From assembly GCA_001898145.1 (NCBI GenBank), contig MKSR01000040.1:434001-498000 (forward strand): a DNA stretch of 64,000 bases. The letters run 5' to 3'. Origin of the DNA: Dyadobacter sp. 50-39 (GTDB taxonomy: Bacteria > Bacteroidota > Bacteroidia > Cytophagales > Spirosomataceae). Positions 1 through 8,530 of the stretch are shown here, piece after piece (position 1 is the stretch's first letter; each line of letters starts with the position of its first letter). The position numbers and the translations under genes are program-made. The notes beneath the pieces were generated by a model. It was not told the origin of the DNA, made no database searches, and saw nothing but the letters and a program-made list of their open reading frames with translations.

Positions 1-526
1 GCAGGTGCGGGCCTATGTACGATAGGCTATGCAGGTCGGGAATGTCAGAATCGATAAATACGTATGGGATTTTACGCCGTGCACATTCCGCTGCAAACTT
101 TCGGGTTTCTTCGATGAACGAGGGGGATATCAGCATTCCGTGAAAGCCACCTTCCAGCGCAAGGCGGATCTGGCCCGCAAACGAGTCCTTGTTATTCAGG
201 TCGAATAGAAAAACCTGCACCTGCACACCATACTGACGCATTTCCGCTTCCGCCCGCCGGATCCCGCCCAGGGGAGCCGACCAGAAATCCGTTTCCTCGG
301 ATACGTCGGGCAGCAATGCCGCCAGGCTGATGATCTTTTTCGAAGCGAGCCGGCTTGCAAGGATATTGGGCTGATAGTCCATTTCCTTGATAATGGCGTT
401 GATTTTCGCCTTCGTTTTTTCCGAAACACCCGTCCGGTTATGCAGCACGCGATCGACCGTGGCAGTGGAGACATTGGCGCGCCTGGCGATTTCCTTCACG
501 CCGAACAGTTCGTTCTCTTTTTCCAT
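1..526 (-). CDS. LacI-family transcriptional regulator (C-terminus cut by window edge)
   Basis: The reading frame begins at an ATG at 526 and runs off the left edge, giving about 175 residues. The N-terminus is a LacI-type helix-turn-helix: FGVKEIARRANVS, then TATVDRVLHNRTGVSEKT, followed by the hinge-like stretch ILASRLASKK. After it the periplasmic-binding-protein-like sensor domain starts (LAALLPDVSEE, then GGFHGMLISPS). Family members are cytoplasmic sugar-responsive regulators, usually repressors, that bind palindromic operators near carbohydrate genes. The ligand cannot be inferred because the target genes lie outside the window. The gene next door on the same strand (GtrA-like) is not an obvious target. 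Confidence 0.9.
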   Translation of the reverse strand, partial: MEKENELFGVKEIARRANVSTATVDRVLHNRTGVSEKTKAKINAIIKEMDYQPNILASRLASKKIISLAALLPDVSEETDFWSAPLGGIRRAEAEMRQYGVQVQVFLFDLNNKDSFAGQIRLALEGGFHGMLISPSFIEETRKFAAECARRKIPYVFIDSDIPDLHSLSYIGPHL

Positions 527-653
527 TCAAAGTTTTCGTTCGAAGGGCTAAATATAGGCTTTGCCAAGGCATTCCTGCAAGGAAGTTTGCCCGCTACGCC
601 ATTACCCGCTGGGGCTAAAAGATGAAATAGCGCTGCATTTACCGTCATGCCGC

Positions 654-1142
654 TCAGATGTTCAGCAACCTTTTCAGCCGGTCGTAGAAGCCCGTGTCGC
701 GGAAAGTGAATTGTTTATGCAAAATATAGTTGCTCAAAAAACTCGCGCCCATCGCTGCTACCTGCGAAAACAGCTTGTTCAGATTAACTTCCTTCACCGA
801 AAAAGGGATCAGAAAAGTAAATGTACCAAGCCATTGGTTTGAAATACCATACAAAATAGTAGATCCATAAACCGTTATCAGGCAAGACCAAACCGAAACG
901 ATGGTGAACTTGACGATTTGTCGTCTTGTCTGGGTCGTATTTTTGGCATTGAATGCAAAAAGCCTTGTTAAAAAATACCCCACTACAAACGAAAACCAGT
1001 AACCTGCAAACAGGGCCGACTTATAGGAAATAGTAAACCATTCCTGCAAAATGGTAGCGACCAGCAAATTGGTAAGCGCGCCGGTGGCGGCGACAGCAAA
1101 ATAGGCAACAAGATCGCGGCGGTTAAAAAGCTGATCGGGCAT
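654..1142 (-). CDS. GtrA-like family membrane protein
   Basis: This 162-residue protein has four predicted membrane helices, at about residues 13-35, 42-62, 80-102 and 125-145. The C-terminal signature FLSNYILHKQFTFR is typical of the GtrA/DPMS family, and the length is normal for it. Family members are thought to help move polyprenyl-phosphate-linked sugars across the inner membrane, or to assist a glycosyltransferase that makes cell-surface glycans. No glycosyltransferase is adjacent here, so the partner is unknown. The ATG at 1142 gives the full first helix. The gene stands alone, about 130 bp upstream of the LacI-type gene on the same strand. Confidence 0.85.
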   Translation of the reverse strand: MPDQLFNRRDLVAYFAVAATGALTNLLVATILQEWFTISYKSALFAGYWFSFVVGYFLTRLFAFNAKNTTQTRRQIVKFTIVSVWSCLITVYGSTILYGISNQWLGTFTFLIPFSVKEVNLNKLFSQVAAMGASFLSNYILHKQFTFRDTGFYDRLKRLLNI

Positions 1143-1211
1143 TGTGTGAATTTATAAACCACCAAGATAGCAGTTAAACCGGCATCATCAGAACCAAAAA
1201 TCAGTCGTTAT

Positions 1212-1611
1212 ATGAAAAAAATGCTTGGCTATGCTGCTGTCCTGTTTCTGAATAGCATAGCGCTGTTCGCGCAGGAGAATCAGTCGGTTTTGTGGGAAAT
1301 CAGCGGCAAGGGGCTTCAAAAACCTTCCTTTCTATTTGGGACCTACCACGTCGCCCCCGGTTCGGTACTCGATCGCTTTCCCCGGTTGATGCAGGTAGCA
1401 AAAAGCTGTGATTTCTACAATGCTGGTTGATATTATTAAAGATAAAACTCCATTTCAGCAGCAAGCACCAGAGGAAGCGAAGGGCCTCGAAATGTATTCA
1501 AATACACTTCGGCAGCCGCTCAAATTGAACGAGCAAGTTGATGAAAATCTCGGGAAAGTAACCATTAACCGAAATGCGCACCGCAGCCATCGCGGCGATC
1601 GGGATGCATGA
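1212..1611 (+). pseudogene. TraB/GumN-family protein, decayed remnant
   Basis: The first frame (1212-1430) encodes a signal peptide (MKKMLGYAAVLFLNSIALFA) and the TraB/GumN start motif SVLWEISGKGLQ with SFLFGTYHV. It then stops at 1430 after 72 residues, where family members are usually about 280-300 residues. An overlapping second frame (from 1408 to 1611) adds 67 residues without a clear match, and a third stretch up to about 1706 may hold more debris. The reading is a gene broken by a frameshift and large internal loss. Intact relatives are secreted or lipid-anchored proteins of the erythromycin-esterase/TraB superfamily, of uncertain function. Confidence 0.65.
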
Positions 1612-1714
1612 CGGAATGATAGTCGTCAAATCATGCCTGCCATTGCCTGGGAAGCGAATTGTTTGCATTTTAGGAGCCGGAAAATTACTCACTCCCATCA
1701 CTCAATAGCTCCTT

Positions 1715-2716
1715 ATGTACATTAACCGCTACCTTTCCCCGATCATCGTCTACTACTATTCCTGGCGCATGGTCCTGTTTTCAATCGCCACAGGCACCAC
1801 CGCCATTCTTGTGTATGATTACCTCGACTGGAAATGGGTGGCAATTCCCTGGCTTCCGGTTTCGCTCGTCGGTACGGCCACAGCATTTTTTGTCGGTTTC
1901 AAAAACAACCAGTCGTATGACCGCAGCTGGGAGGCCCGGAAGGTCTGGGGCGCTATTACCAACAACAGCCGTTCATTCAGCGCCGCGGTACGCTCCTTCA
2001 CCACCTGCTCGGCCGATTCGGATAACATTTATGCCGCAAAAGAGAACCGGATCATCATTCACCGGCATATCGCATGGCTTTACGCGCTGAAAAACACGAT
2101 GACGCAACGCACCAGCTGGGAGCACAAAGACCGTGCGAGTGAACGCCAGCGCAAGGCGTTCAGACGCTCGCAAGTCCCGTGCGATGTCGAAATCGCTAAG
2201 TACCTGCCGGAAGCGGAACTCGCTGTGATCAAAGACAAGAAGAACCAGGCCACGCAAATCCTCGACCTGCAATCGCAGCACATCCGCGACCTTCGCCGAG
2301 CCGGTTCCCTGGACCCTTACCAGCACGTGGCATTGCAGGACCTGATCGCCAAACTCTACGACGAACAAGGCAAAAGCGAGCGGATCAAGAACACCCCGTT
2401 CCCGCGTCAATACGCTACGACCTCCACGCTTTTTATCTTCATTTTCATGACTTTACTGCCATTCGGCCTGCTGCCCCAGTTTGTCGACCTCGGCGAGAAA
2501 TACATGTTCCTGCTGATTCCGTTCAATATGATCGTTTCGTGGGTTTTCATGTTTATGGAATACGTGGGCGACATCAGCGAAAACCCGTTCGAGGGCCTGC
2601 TGAACGACACGCCCATCAGCACTATTATCCGCAACATTGAAATAGACCTCATCGAAATGCTCGGCGATGCCGACCTTCCGCCGAAACTCGCCAGTTATTC
2701 GGGTACATTATTTTAA
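1715..2716 (+). CDS. Bestrophin-like (UPF0187) ion channel protein
   Basis: The 333-residue product carries the bestrophin hallmark NNQSYDRSWEARKVWG (residues 64-79) after two N-terminal membrane helices. A C-terminal pair of helices (around 235-290) ends in the conserved stretch GDISENPFEG. Bacterial bestrophins form pentameric inner-membrane channels; the characterised bacterial homologue KpBest is cation selective, while eukaryotic ones conduct chloride. Length and motif order are normal. The first ATG fits, since MYINRYLSP is a usual N-terminus for the family in this phylum. It seems to be transcribed alone, between two decayed genes. Confidence 0.92.
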   Translation: MYINRYLSPIIVYYYSWRMVLFSIATGTTAILVYDYLDWKWVAIPWLPVSLVGTATAFFVGFKNNQSYDRSWEARKVWGAITNNSRSFSAAVRSFTTCSADSDNIYAAKENRIIIHRHIAWLYALKNTMTQRTSWEHKDRASERQRKAFRRSQVPCDVEIAKYLPEAELAVIKDKKNQATQILDLQSQHIRDLRRAGSLDPYQHVALQDLIAKLYDEQGKSERIKNTPFPRQYATTSTLFIFIFMTLLPFGLLPQFVDLGEKYMFLLIPFNMIVSWVFMFMEYVGDISENPFEGLLNDTPISTIIRNIEIDLIEMLGDADLPPKLASYSGTLF

Positions 2717-2724
2717 GGGCCGGA

Positions 2725-3041
2725 TCAGTCGGTCCGAAGGCTTTTTACCGGGTTCATCAGTGCCGCTTTCATACTTTGGAAGCTTACGGTCAGTAAAGTG
2801 ATCGCCAATGCACCAAGCCGGTCCATACGAATACCGACCAGGGCAGCCCGGTGTGGTATTCGTATTTTTGAAGCCACGAGGTGAGAGTGTAGTAGGCTAC
2901 CGGCGACGCGACGATCATCGCCACCACTACAGCCTTGAAATGGCTTTCCTCACTGGTACTACTCACATAGTGCCGGAAATTCGCGCCGTAAGACAGCAGC
3001 AACACGATTTCTTCAAATTCTCCGAGATAAGTTCTTCGCAT
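2725..3041 (-). pseudogene. C-terminal remnant of an FtsX/MacB-type ABC transporter permease
   Basis: Read on the minus strand, the segment contains VVVAMIVASPVAYYTLTSWL, then WSVFVWTGL. In another frame it continues with ALAITLLTVSFQSMKAALMN and PVKSLRTD, ending at a stop at 2725-2727. This is the standard end of the large MacB/FtsX permeases of Cytophagales, which have roughly 800 residues. Only about 100 residues survive, and a frameshift near 2820 separates the last membrane helix from the C-terminal tail. The upstream part (MRRTYLGEFEE) is a scrambled version of the conserved region before that helix. No ATPase or permease body is present nearby, so this is a gene relic. Confidence 0.75.
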
Positions 3042-3341
3042 GGGACTGATGCGGGTTTATTTGTTTACATTTTATCGTACAAATATCGATCCATAGGAGA
3101 GAGATAGGTTTAATTAATTGGTAATCAGCTATTTATTACAACAAAACACCCCTTACCCCTGTTCATTTGCTGACATTCTGAAAGTCGGCCGGACAGCGCA
3201 AATGCGGCGGTACATCACGCAAATACCGCCAAAATCGCCTGATCCGCTGCTATGTCGCCGTTTTCGCGCTCAGGTTTATTTGCAGAACCCCGCGAAATGT
3301 TCCGATATTGCCATCGGTTACATTCTCGACGTTCAAAGACT

Positions 3342-3968
3342 ATGAAAATACTGATAGCCGACGACCATTCGCTGGTGCGTTACGGGCTCAAATTAGCACT
3401 TCACAACTATTTCAAGGACAGTCAGATCGACGAAAGCTGGGACGGGACTTCGGTAAGGGCCCAGTTTGCGCTGCATAGCTACGACCTGCTGTTGCTGGAT
3501 CTCAACATGCCTGAAACGGATTCGACAATCCTGCTGCAATGGATCAGGGAATTCCACGTGAACACCAAAGTACTGGTGGTATCGATGAACGATGAAAGCA
3601 TTTTCGGCAAGCGAGCGCTGCAACAGGGAGCCCATGGCTATCTGGAAAAAGACTCATCGCCGGAAGAGCTCGCAAAGGCGATCAACACCATTATGAACGG
3701 CAAACGCTACGCGAGTTCAAACCTGGCGAACATCCTGATCAACGACACGCTCACAGGCAAATCGGCCAATCCTTTCGACCGGCTTACGGCCCGGGAGTTC
3801 CAGGTGGCCATTTACCTTGCCAAGGACTATTCCGTAACGCAGATCAGCGAAATATTGCAGGTGCAATACACGTCGGTGAACACGTTCAAGCGCAGGATAT
3901 TCAAAAAGCTGGATATCGAAAACAAGAGTGCATTAGTCAGGCTGGCAGATGCTTATAATCTCGGCTGA
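3342..3968 (+). CDS. LuxR/NarL-type response regulator
   Basis: The start was placed at the ATG at 3342, giving MKILIADDHSLVRYG, the normal N-terminus of a receiver domain; an upstream in-frame start would add 30 unrelated residues. The 208-residue protein has the acidic pocket (ADDH), the phospho-acceptor Asp53 in LLLDLNMPE and the conserved Lys103. A GerE/LuxR helix-turn-helix follows at about 147-190 (LTAREFQVAIYLA, VNTFKRRIFKKL). It is a cytoplasmic DNA-binding regulator. Its 3' end overlaps the convergent histidine kinase gene by 36 bp, so that kinase is a likely partner. Three paralogous regulators lie at 8507-10728. Confidence 0.92.
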   Translation: MKILIADDHSLVRYGLKLALHNYFKDSQIDESWDGTSVRAQFALHSYDLLLLDLNMPETDSTILLQWIREFHVNTKVLVVSMNDESIFGKRALQQGAHGYLEKDSSPEELAKAINTIMNGKRYASSNLANILINDTLTGKSANPFDRLTAREFQVAIYLAKDYSVTQISEILQVQYTSVNTFKRRIFKKLDIENKSALVRLADAYNLG

Positions 3969-4823
3969 ATCCAGTGTGGTAGCGAAAGGGCTCTGGCATA
4001 CCACGCCGCCGATGCGCACGGAAGTGCCCCTGCCCTTGCCGCTGCTGACCGACATCACAAACCCGAGCGTGTGCGCGAAATCGGCGATCAGCTGATAGCC
4101 CAGCCGGCTATTCGGCTCCACCGGGCCGTTGACGACGGGATTGGCCAGCCGCCGCCGGATTTTTTGCAGCTCGCCCGGCAGCATTCCCGTGCCATTATCG
4201 GAAACCGTCAGCCAGGTGCCGTCCTCATGACTGGTGAGCGAAAGCCTCACCTCTCCGCCGCGCGTATGTTTATTCGCATTGTCGATCAGGTTTCGAAGGA
4301 TGGCTTTAAGGATATCACGGTTGGTGTAAACGAAAACATCCGCCTCACTATCCACCACAAACGTATTGTGGTTCAGCACCATCATATCTTCAAAAAACTG
4401 CCGCAACTCTCCTGCCAACTCATGGAAGGAAAAAGAATGCTGCGAAGGCTGGAAGTCCTCATGCTGCGAGCGCGCCCACAGGTTCACCTCCTTCACGAAT
4501 GCATGGATGTTGCCGGTAGCCTTTTTGATTTCCTCGGTACCTGCTCTCACTTCGGAAAGCTGGTTACTGGCCGCGAAACGCGATACATGGTCGGATAACA
4601 CATTCAGGAAATGCAGGGGTGATTGAAGATCGTGGGCGATCATCAGGGTGATCTTCCGTTTCAGCCCGTTACTGTAAGCAAGCTTTCGCGACAGGTCTTC
4701 CACCTGCCGTTCCAAATCTTTTTTGGCCCGATCGAGCCGGAAATAGCGATGTAGCACCCAAAAAAAGACCGCCAGCGATATGGCCGCTGTCAGTATTGTA
4801 ACACAGATCCATTGAAAGGTCAT
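3933..4823 (-). CDS. Membrane-anchored sensor histidine kinase
   Basis: The 296-residue kinase has one N-terminal membrane helix (about residues 5-25) and a short coiled coil (30-55). The dimerisation/phospho-acceptor segment IAHDLQSPL contains His64. A HATPase_c domain follows, with N box LRNLIDNANKHT (about 176-187), G1 motif DNGTG (209-213) and G2-like SRLGYQLI (239-246). No periplasmic sensor domain is present, so it probably senses through the membrane or a partner protein. It is convergent with, and overlaps, the response regulator at 3342-3968. A dyad at 4907-4927 lies upstream of its start. Confidence 0.9.
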   Translation of the reverse strand: MTFQWICVTILTAAISLAVFFWVLHRYFRLDRAKKDLERQVEDLSRKLAYSNGLKRKITLMIAHDLQSPLHFLNVLSDHVSRFAASNQLSEVRAGTEEIKKATGNIHAFVKEVNLWARSQHEDFQPSQHSFSFHELAGELRQFFEDMMVLNHNTFVVDSEADVFVYTNRDILKAILRNLIDNANKHTRGGEVRLSLTSHEDGTWLTVSDNGTGMLPGELQKIRRRLANPVVNGPVEPNSRLGYQLIADFAHTLGFVMSVSSGKGRGTSVRIGGVVCQSPFATTLDSAEIISICQPD

Positions 4824-4906
4824 AACTCACCACCGGGTTAGTCTTGCGGTTGTTCAACGCATGTAGTATTCGAGAGGTGCTTAATCGTTTCGCAAAGAAA
4901 TCGCTT

Positions 4907-4927
4907 TTGTAGTAAATATTATTACAA
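4907..4927. promoter_or_regulatory. Imperfect inverted repeat upstream of the histidine kinase
   Basis: TTGTAGTAA (4907-4915) and TTATTACAA (4919-4927) form a 9-bp inverted repeat with one mismatch and a 3-nt spacer. It lies about 85 bp upstream of the kinase start, in the gap shared with the divergent outer-membrane receptor gene. It could be a regulator binding site, but its function is inferred only from position and symmetry. Confidence 0.35.
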
Positions 4928-5119
4928 TGGGCCGACATTTTTAATACAATTTCTACAAGGCACTAGAAATCTTACCGAAACCCTGATCAAAACATGGTTT
5001 GATCTTTTTCGCCTATCGTGGCTAACCATTCATCCATCCCCCATATTCCGGCCTTTGTCATATTTTCCTTTCAGGCCAGCGGGCGCACTACCATTTTTGT
5101 TGCGTCAATTACCAAAACC

Positions 5120-7675
5120 ATGAAAATGCGAAGATTTCTCCTCATTGTTTCCATTCTCGCCAGCTCACTCCTGTCACCGGTATTCGCACAGTTTCCAACC
5201 ACAGGAACCAGCCAGCCCAAAGCCCTGCCGGGAACAGCCGGCGACCAAAGTCCGAGGGGATCAGCCAAGATCAGCGGTTCCGTTGTAGATTCAGCAACTT
5301 CAAAAGCCATTGAATTCGTTAGCATTGCATTGTACGACAAGGCCAACAACAAGGCCGTGGACGGAACGGTAGCAGATGAAAAAGGAAAATTCACACTCAC
5401 CAAGCTCGCAGCAGGCGACTACAAGGTGCTTATTTCCTTTATCGGCTATGCCAACAAAACCATCGACAACATCAAACTTGCCAAAGGCCAGGATGCGGAC
5501 CTGGGGACGATCAGCCTCGGCTCCAACACCAAGACCCTCAATGAAGTGACCGTGACCGGCCAGGCCGCATTGATCGAAGAAAAGGTGGACCGGCTCGTTT
5601 ACAATGCAGAAAAAGACATTACGGCCAAAGGCGGCGACGCGACCGATATCCTGCGCAAGGTGCCGCTGCTTACCGTGGACCTCGATGGCAACGTTTCGCT
5701 CCGCGGTAGCCAGAACATCCGCGTGCTGGTCAATAACAAGCCTAGTACCATTATTGCCAACAGCGTGGCTGACGCGCTGAAACAAATTCCGGCCGATCAG
5801 ATCAAGTCGGTGGAAGTGATCACGAGCCCGTCGGCGAAATACGACGCGGAAGGCTCTGGCGGTATCATCAATATCATTACCAAAAAGAACTCGCTGCAAG
5901 GCCTCAACCTGAATGTCGACGCCGGCGTTGGAAACCGCGGCTCGATGCTCGCATTGAACGGCGGTTACCGCAAAGGCAAGGCCGGTTTCACGATCGGTGG
6001 TTTTGGACGGGGCATGTATAATACGGTTACCAAAACATCGCTGGAACAAACCAGCACCGTGGAAGGCGTTACCACTACTACGCGGCAAACGGGTGACGGA
6101 TCGAGCCACGGTCTGTTCGGTAATTACAACCTGGGTTTCGACTACGACATTGCGAAAAACCAAAGCCTGACAGCGGGGGTAAAATATGGCGTCCGTAACT
6201 TTTCCAACCAGCAGGACCTGGCTACCCTCCTGATGAAGACCGGCACAACAGACATTACCTCCGCGCGCAATGTGGCGGCCGACAACCTTTCCGGTACCGT
6301 GGATGTTAACGTGGATTACCTGCATACATTCAAACCCCAGCAGGAATGGAGCGTATCGACGCTTTACAGCCGCAACGACCTGACCAATGACTTCGACGCT
6401 GACATTTTCCAGGAAAGACAACTGACTTCCCGCCAGCGCAACCTGAACAAAAGCATTAACCAGGAGTTTACCTTCCAATCCGATTACCAGACACCTATCA
6501 AGAAGAACCAGATGCTCGAATTTGGCGGAAAAGGTATTTTCCGCGAGGTAAAAAGCAAGTACAGCTTCCTGATCGCCGAACCGACGGGCGACTACCGTCC
6601 TGAAACCGACCAGCCGGCCGGTGACCTGACCTATCATCAGAACATCGCGGCAGCGTATTCGTCGTATACCTACACGACCAAAAAGCGCTACACCTTCAAA
6701 GGCGGCTTGCGGTATGAGCATACATTTATCGACGCCAGCACCAATGAGGGCGTTGTGGGCGTGGGCAATTACGGCGTGCTGGTACCCAGCCTGAACGCTT
6801 CCAAGACCATTAAGGGTACGACAGTGAAGCTGGGTTATAACCGCCGCATCCAGCGTCCGGGCCTTCAACAGCTGAACCCGAACTTCAACTCGGCCAACCC
6901 GCAGAATATCACGATCGGTAACCCGGAACTGCGTCCGGAGCTGACCAACAACTACGAACTAGGACTGAGCAAGAATATCAAGAAGACCTATGTAAATGCC
7001 ACATTCTTCGGCCGCTTCACCAACAATGCGATCTCGCAGGTGCGCCAGCCGTCGGATACGCTCGAAGGCGCGATCGTGACGACCTATGAAAACATCGGCA
7101 AGCAGCACGCCTATGGCGCCAACATTTTTGCCAATATCGCAGCTACTTCCAAAATCAATTTCGGGGTGTTTGCCAATGTGTTCTACACGAAACTTACCGG
7201 CCAGACGATCGGGCAGAATGGCCTTTCACAAGAAATTGACAACGATGGTGTGAACGTAAGCGGGGGTATTTTCTCACAGGCAACGTTCGGCAACGGCTGG
7301 GGCGCACAGGCGTTCGGGTTTATGCAGGGCCAGCAAATCCAGTTGCAGGGTAAGCAGGGCGGATTCGGCTTCTATACCATTGGCGTGAAGAAGGAATTTG
7401 CCAACAAAAAGGCCAGCCTCGGGCTCGCTGCTGAAAACTTCCTGAGCAAAAGATTTAAAATGCATACCGAATTGACTTCCTTGCAGTTCAACCAGGTCAA
7501 CGACATCTACCTGTACAACCGCGGGTTCCGCCTGACATTTACCTACAAAATTGGTAAAATGACGATGGACGCACCGAAAAGAAAAGCCAAATCGGTGAAT
7601 AACGACGACGTGAAAAGCGAGGGCGGCGGCCAGCAGCAAGGCGGCGGCCAGGGCGGCGGAAACGCACCCCGCTAG
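5120..7675 (+). CDS. Outer-membrane beta-barrel receptor (carboxypeptidase-like domain + plug + OMP_b-brl_3)
   Basis: The start is placed at 5120 because it gives a clean signal peptide (MKMRRFLLIVSILASSLLSP, cleaved near VFAQ). The mature protein of the 851-residue precursor begins with a CarboxypepD_reg-like beta-sandwich (SGSVVDSATSKAIEFVSIAL, about residues 50-135). A TonB-receptor-like plug follows (EVTVTGQAALIEEKVDRLVY; LRGSQNIRVLVNNKPS; the conserved KYDAEGSGGIINIITKK), then a long barrel. This is the OMP_b-brl_3 architecture rather than SusC. Such proteins sit in the outer membrane and are thought to bind or import ligands; the substrate is unknown. The tail is rich in Gly and Gln (GGGQQQGGGQGGG). 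The LolA-like gene follows after 57 bp. Confidence 0.9.
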   Translation: MKMRRFLLIVSILASSLLSPVFAQFPTTGTSQPKALPGTAGDQSPRGSAKISGSVVDSATSKAIEFVSIALYDKANNKAVDGTVADEKGKFTLTKLAAGDYKVLISFIGYANKTIDNIKLAKGQDADLGTISLGSNTKTLNEVTVTGQAALIEEKVDRLVYNAEKDITAKGGDATDILRKVPLLTVDLDGNVSLRGSQNIRVLVNNKPSTIIANSVADALKQIPADQIKSVEVITSPSAKYDAEGSGGIINIITKKNSLQGLNLNVDAGVGNRGSMLALNGGYRKGKAGFTIGGFGRGMYNTVTKTSLEQTSTVEGVTTTTRQTGDGSSHGLFGNYNLGFDYDIAKNQSLTAGVKYGVRNFSNQQDLATLLMKTGTTDITSARNVAADNLSGTVDVNVDYLHTFKPQQEWSVSTLYSRNDLTNDFDADIFQERQLTSRQRNLNKSINQEFTFQSDYQTPIKKNQMLEFGGKGIFREVKSKYSFLIAEPTGDYRPETDQPAGDLTYHQNIAAAYSSYTYTTKKRYTFKGGLRYEHTFIDASTNEGVVGVGNYGVLVPSLNASKTIKGTTVKLGYNRRIQRPGLQQLNPNFNSANPQNITIGNPELRPELTNNYELGLSKNIKKTYVNATFFGRFTNNAISQVRQPSDTLEGAIVTTYENIGKQHAYGANIFANIAATSKINFGVFANVFYTKLTGQTIGQNGLSQEIDNDGVNVSGGIFSQATFGNGWGAQAFGFMQGQQIQLQGKQGGFGFYTIGVKKEFANKKASLGLAAENFLSKRFKMHTELTSLQFNQVNDIYLYNRGFRLTFTYKIGKMTMDAPKRKAKSVNNDDVKSEGGGQQQGGGQGGGNAPR

Positions 7676-7732
7676 GCGCGGCGACTTTCAAGAAACTTAC
7701 AAGCCTGTTTAAACTCAAATACAAACTTTGGT

Positions 7733-8449
7733 ATGAAAACAAACAAACTAATTTGGACAATGGCCGTGGCGCTCGTCGCCACCGCTTCTTACGCGCAGTC
7801 TGTGGATGAAATTGTAGATAAACATGTGGCCGCGCTCGGCGGTCTCGATAAGATCAAGGCCGTGAATACCGTGGTCACCGATCGTTCGCTCGCCGTACAA
7901 GGCATGGAAATCCCTAATAAAACCACGCTGGTAGTAGGCAAATCCGTGCGCAACGAATCGACGGTAATGGGTAACACCATGGTGCAGGTGGTCGATAACG
8001 GCCAGGGATGGATGATCCGCCCGACCATGATGGGCGGCACCGGCGAACCGGAAGATATGCCTGCCGACCAATTGAAACAGCAGCTAAGCTCGCTCGACCC
8101 GTTCGGCGGACTGGTAAACTATAAGGAAAAAGGCAACAAAGTGGAACTGGTGGGCAAAGAGAGCGTCGACAAGAAGGATGTTTTCCACCTGAAACTCACC
8201 ACAAGCGACGGACAGGTGATCGACGAGTTCGTGGATGCGAATACGTACCTGGTAACCAAAGTGAAGGTGTCCATGAATGGTAACGAAGGCGAAATAGACC
8301 TGTCGGACTACAAAGAGGTGGACGGCGTGAAGTTTGCGAACACCATGGAAATCAGCAATCCGCAAATGGGAACAATGTCGTTCATTACCAATAAGATAAC
8401 CGTAAATACCCCGGTAGACCCAGCGATATTCAAGAAGCCTGCAAAATAG
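7733..8449 (+). CDS. LolA-like outer-membrane lipoprotein-sorting family protein
   Basis: The 238-residue precursor has a signal peptide (MKTNKLIWTMAVALVATASY-AQ). The mature part begins VDEIVDKHVAALGGLDKIKA, a motif of Bacteroidota LolA-like periplasmic proteins. The remainder is a single beta-rich domain with DEFVDANTYLVTKVKV, DLSDYKEVDGVKFA and the C-terminal stretch DPAIFKKPAK. Family members adopt the LolA/LolB half-barrel fold and may carry lipid or lipoprotein. It lies 57 bp behind the outer-membrane receptor and ends at terminator hairpins, so both genes are probably one transcript. The exact cargo is not known. Confidence 0.8.
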   Translation: MKTNKLIWTMAVALVATASYAQSVDEIVDKHVAALGGLDKIKAVNTVVTDRSLAVQGMEIPNKTTLVVGKSVRNESTVMGNTMVQVVDNGQGWMIRPTMMGGTGEPEDMPADQLKQQLSSLDPFGGLVNYKEKGNKVELVGKESVDKKDVFHLKLTTSDGQVIDEFVDANTYLVTKVKVSMNGNEGEIDLSDYKEVDGVKFANTMEISNPQMGTMSFITNKITVNTPVDPAIFKKPAK

Positions 8450-8455
8450 CTTTCT

Positions 8456-8530
8456 ACCGCCGACTACAGTCGGCGGTTTCAAACAGTACTTTCTCCAATA
8501 GCGTTGTTACCTGAACAACGCTATTTTTTT
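8456..8530 (+). terminator. Tandem terminator hairpins after the receptor/LolA-like genes
   Basis: Two hairpins follow the stop at 8449. The first pairs ACCGCCGACT (8456-8465) with AGTCGGCGGT (8468-8477) and is followed by only three T. The second pairs AATAGCGTTGTT (8497-8508) with AACAACGCTATT (8514-8525) and is followed by a T run to 8530, a classic intrinsic terminator for the plus strand. The second overlaps the last codons of the convergent response regulator gene. Confidence 0.8.

Noticed and set aside
3118-3345. 75-codon frame before the first response regulator
   Set aside because: No domain, and it overlaps the regulator start. Likely non-coding upstream sequence.
5300-6868. 522-codon open frame on the minus strand inside the outer-membrane receptor gene
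   Set aside because: It is the antisense shadow of a gene with a clear signal peptide, plug and barrel. Its translation has no recognisable domain.
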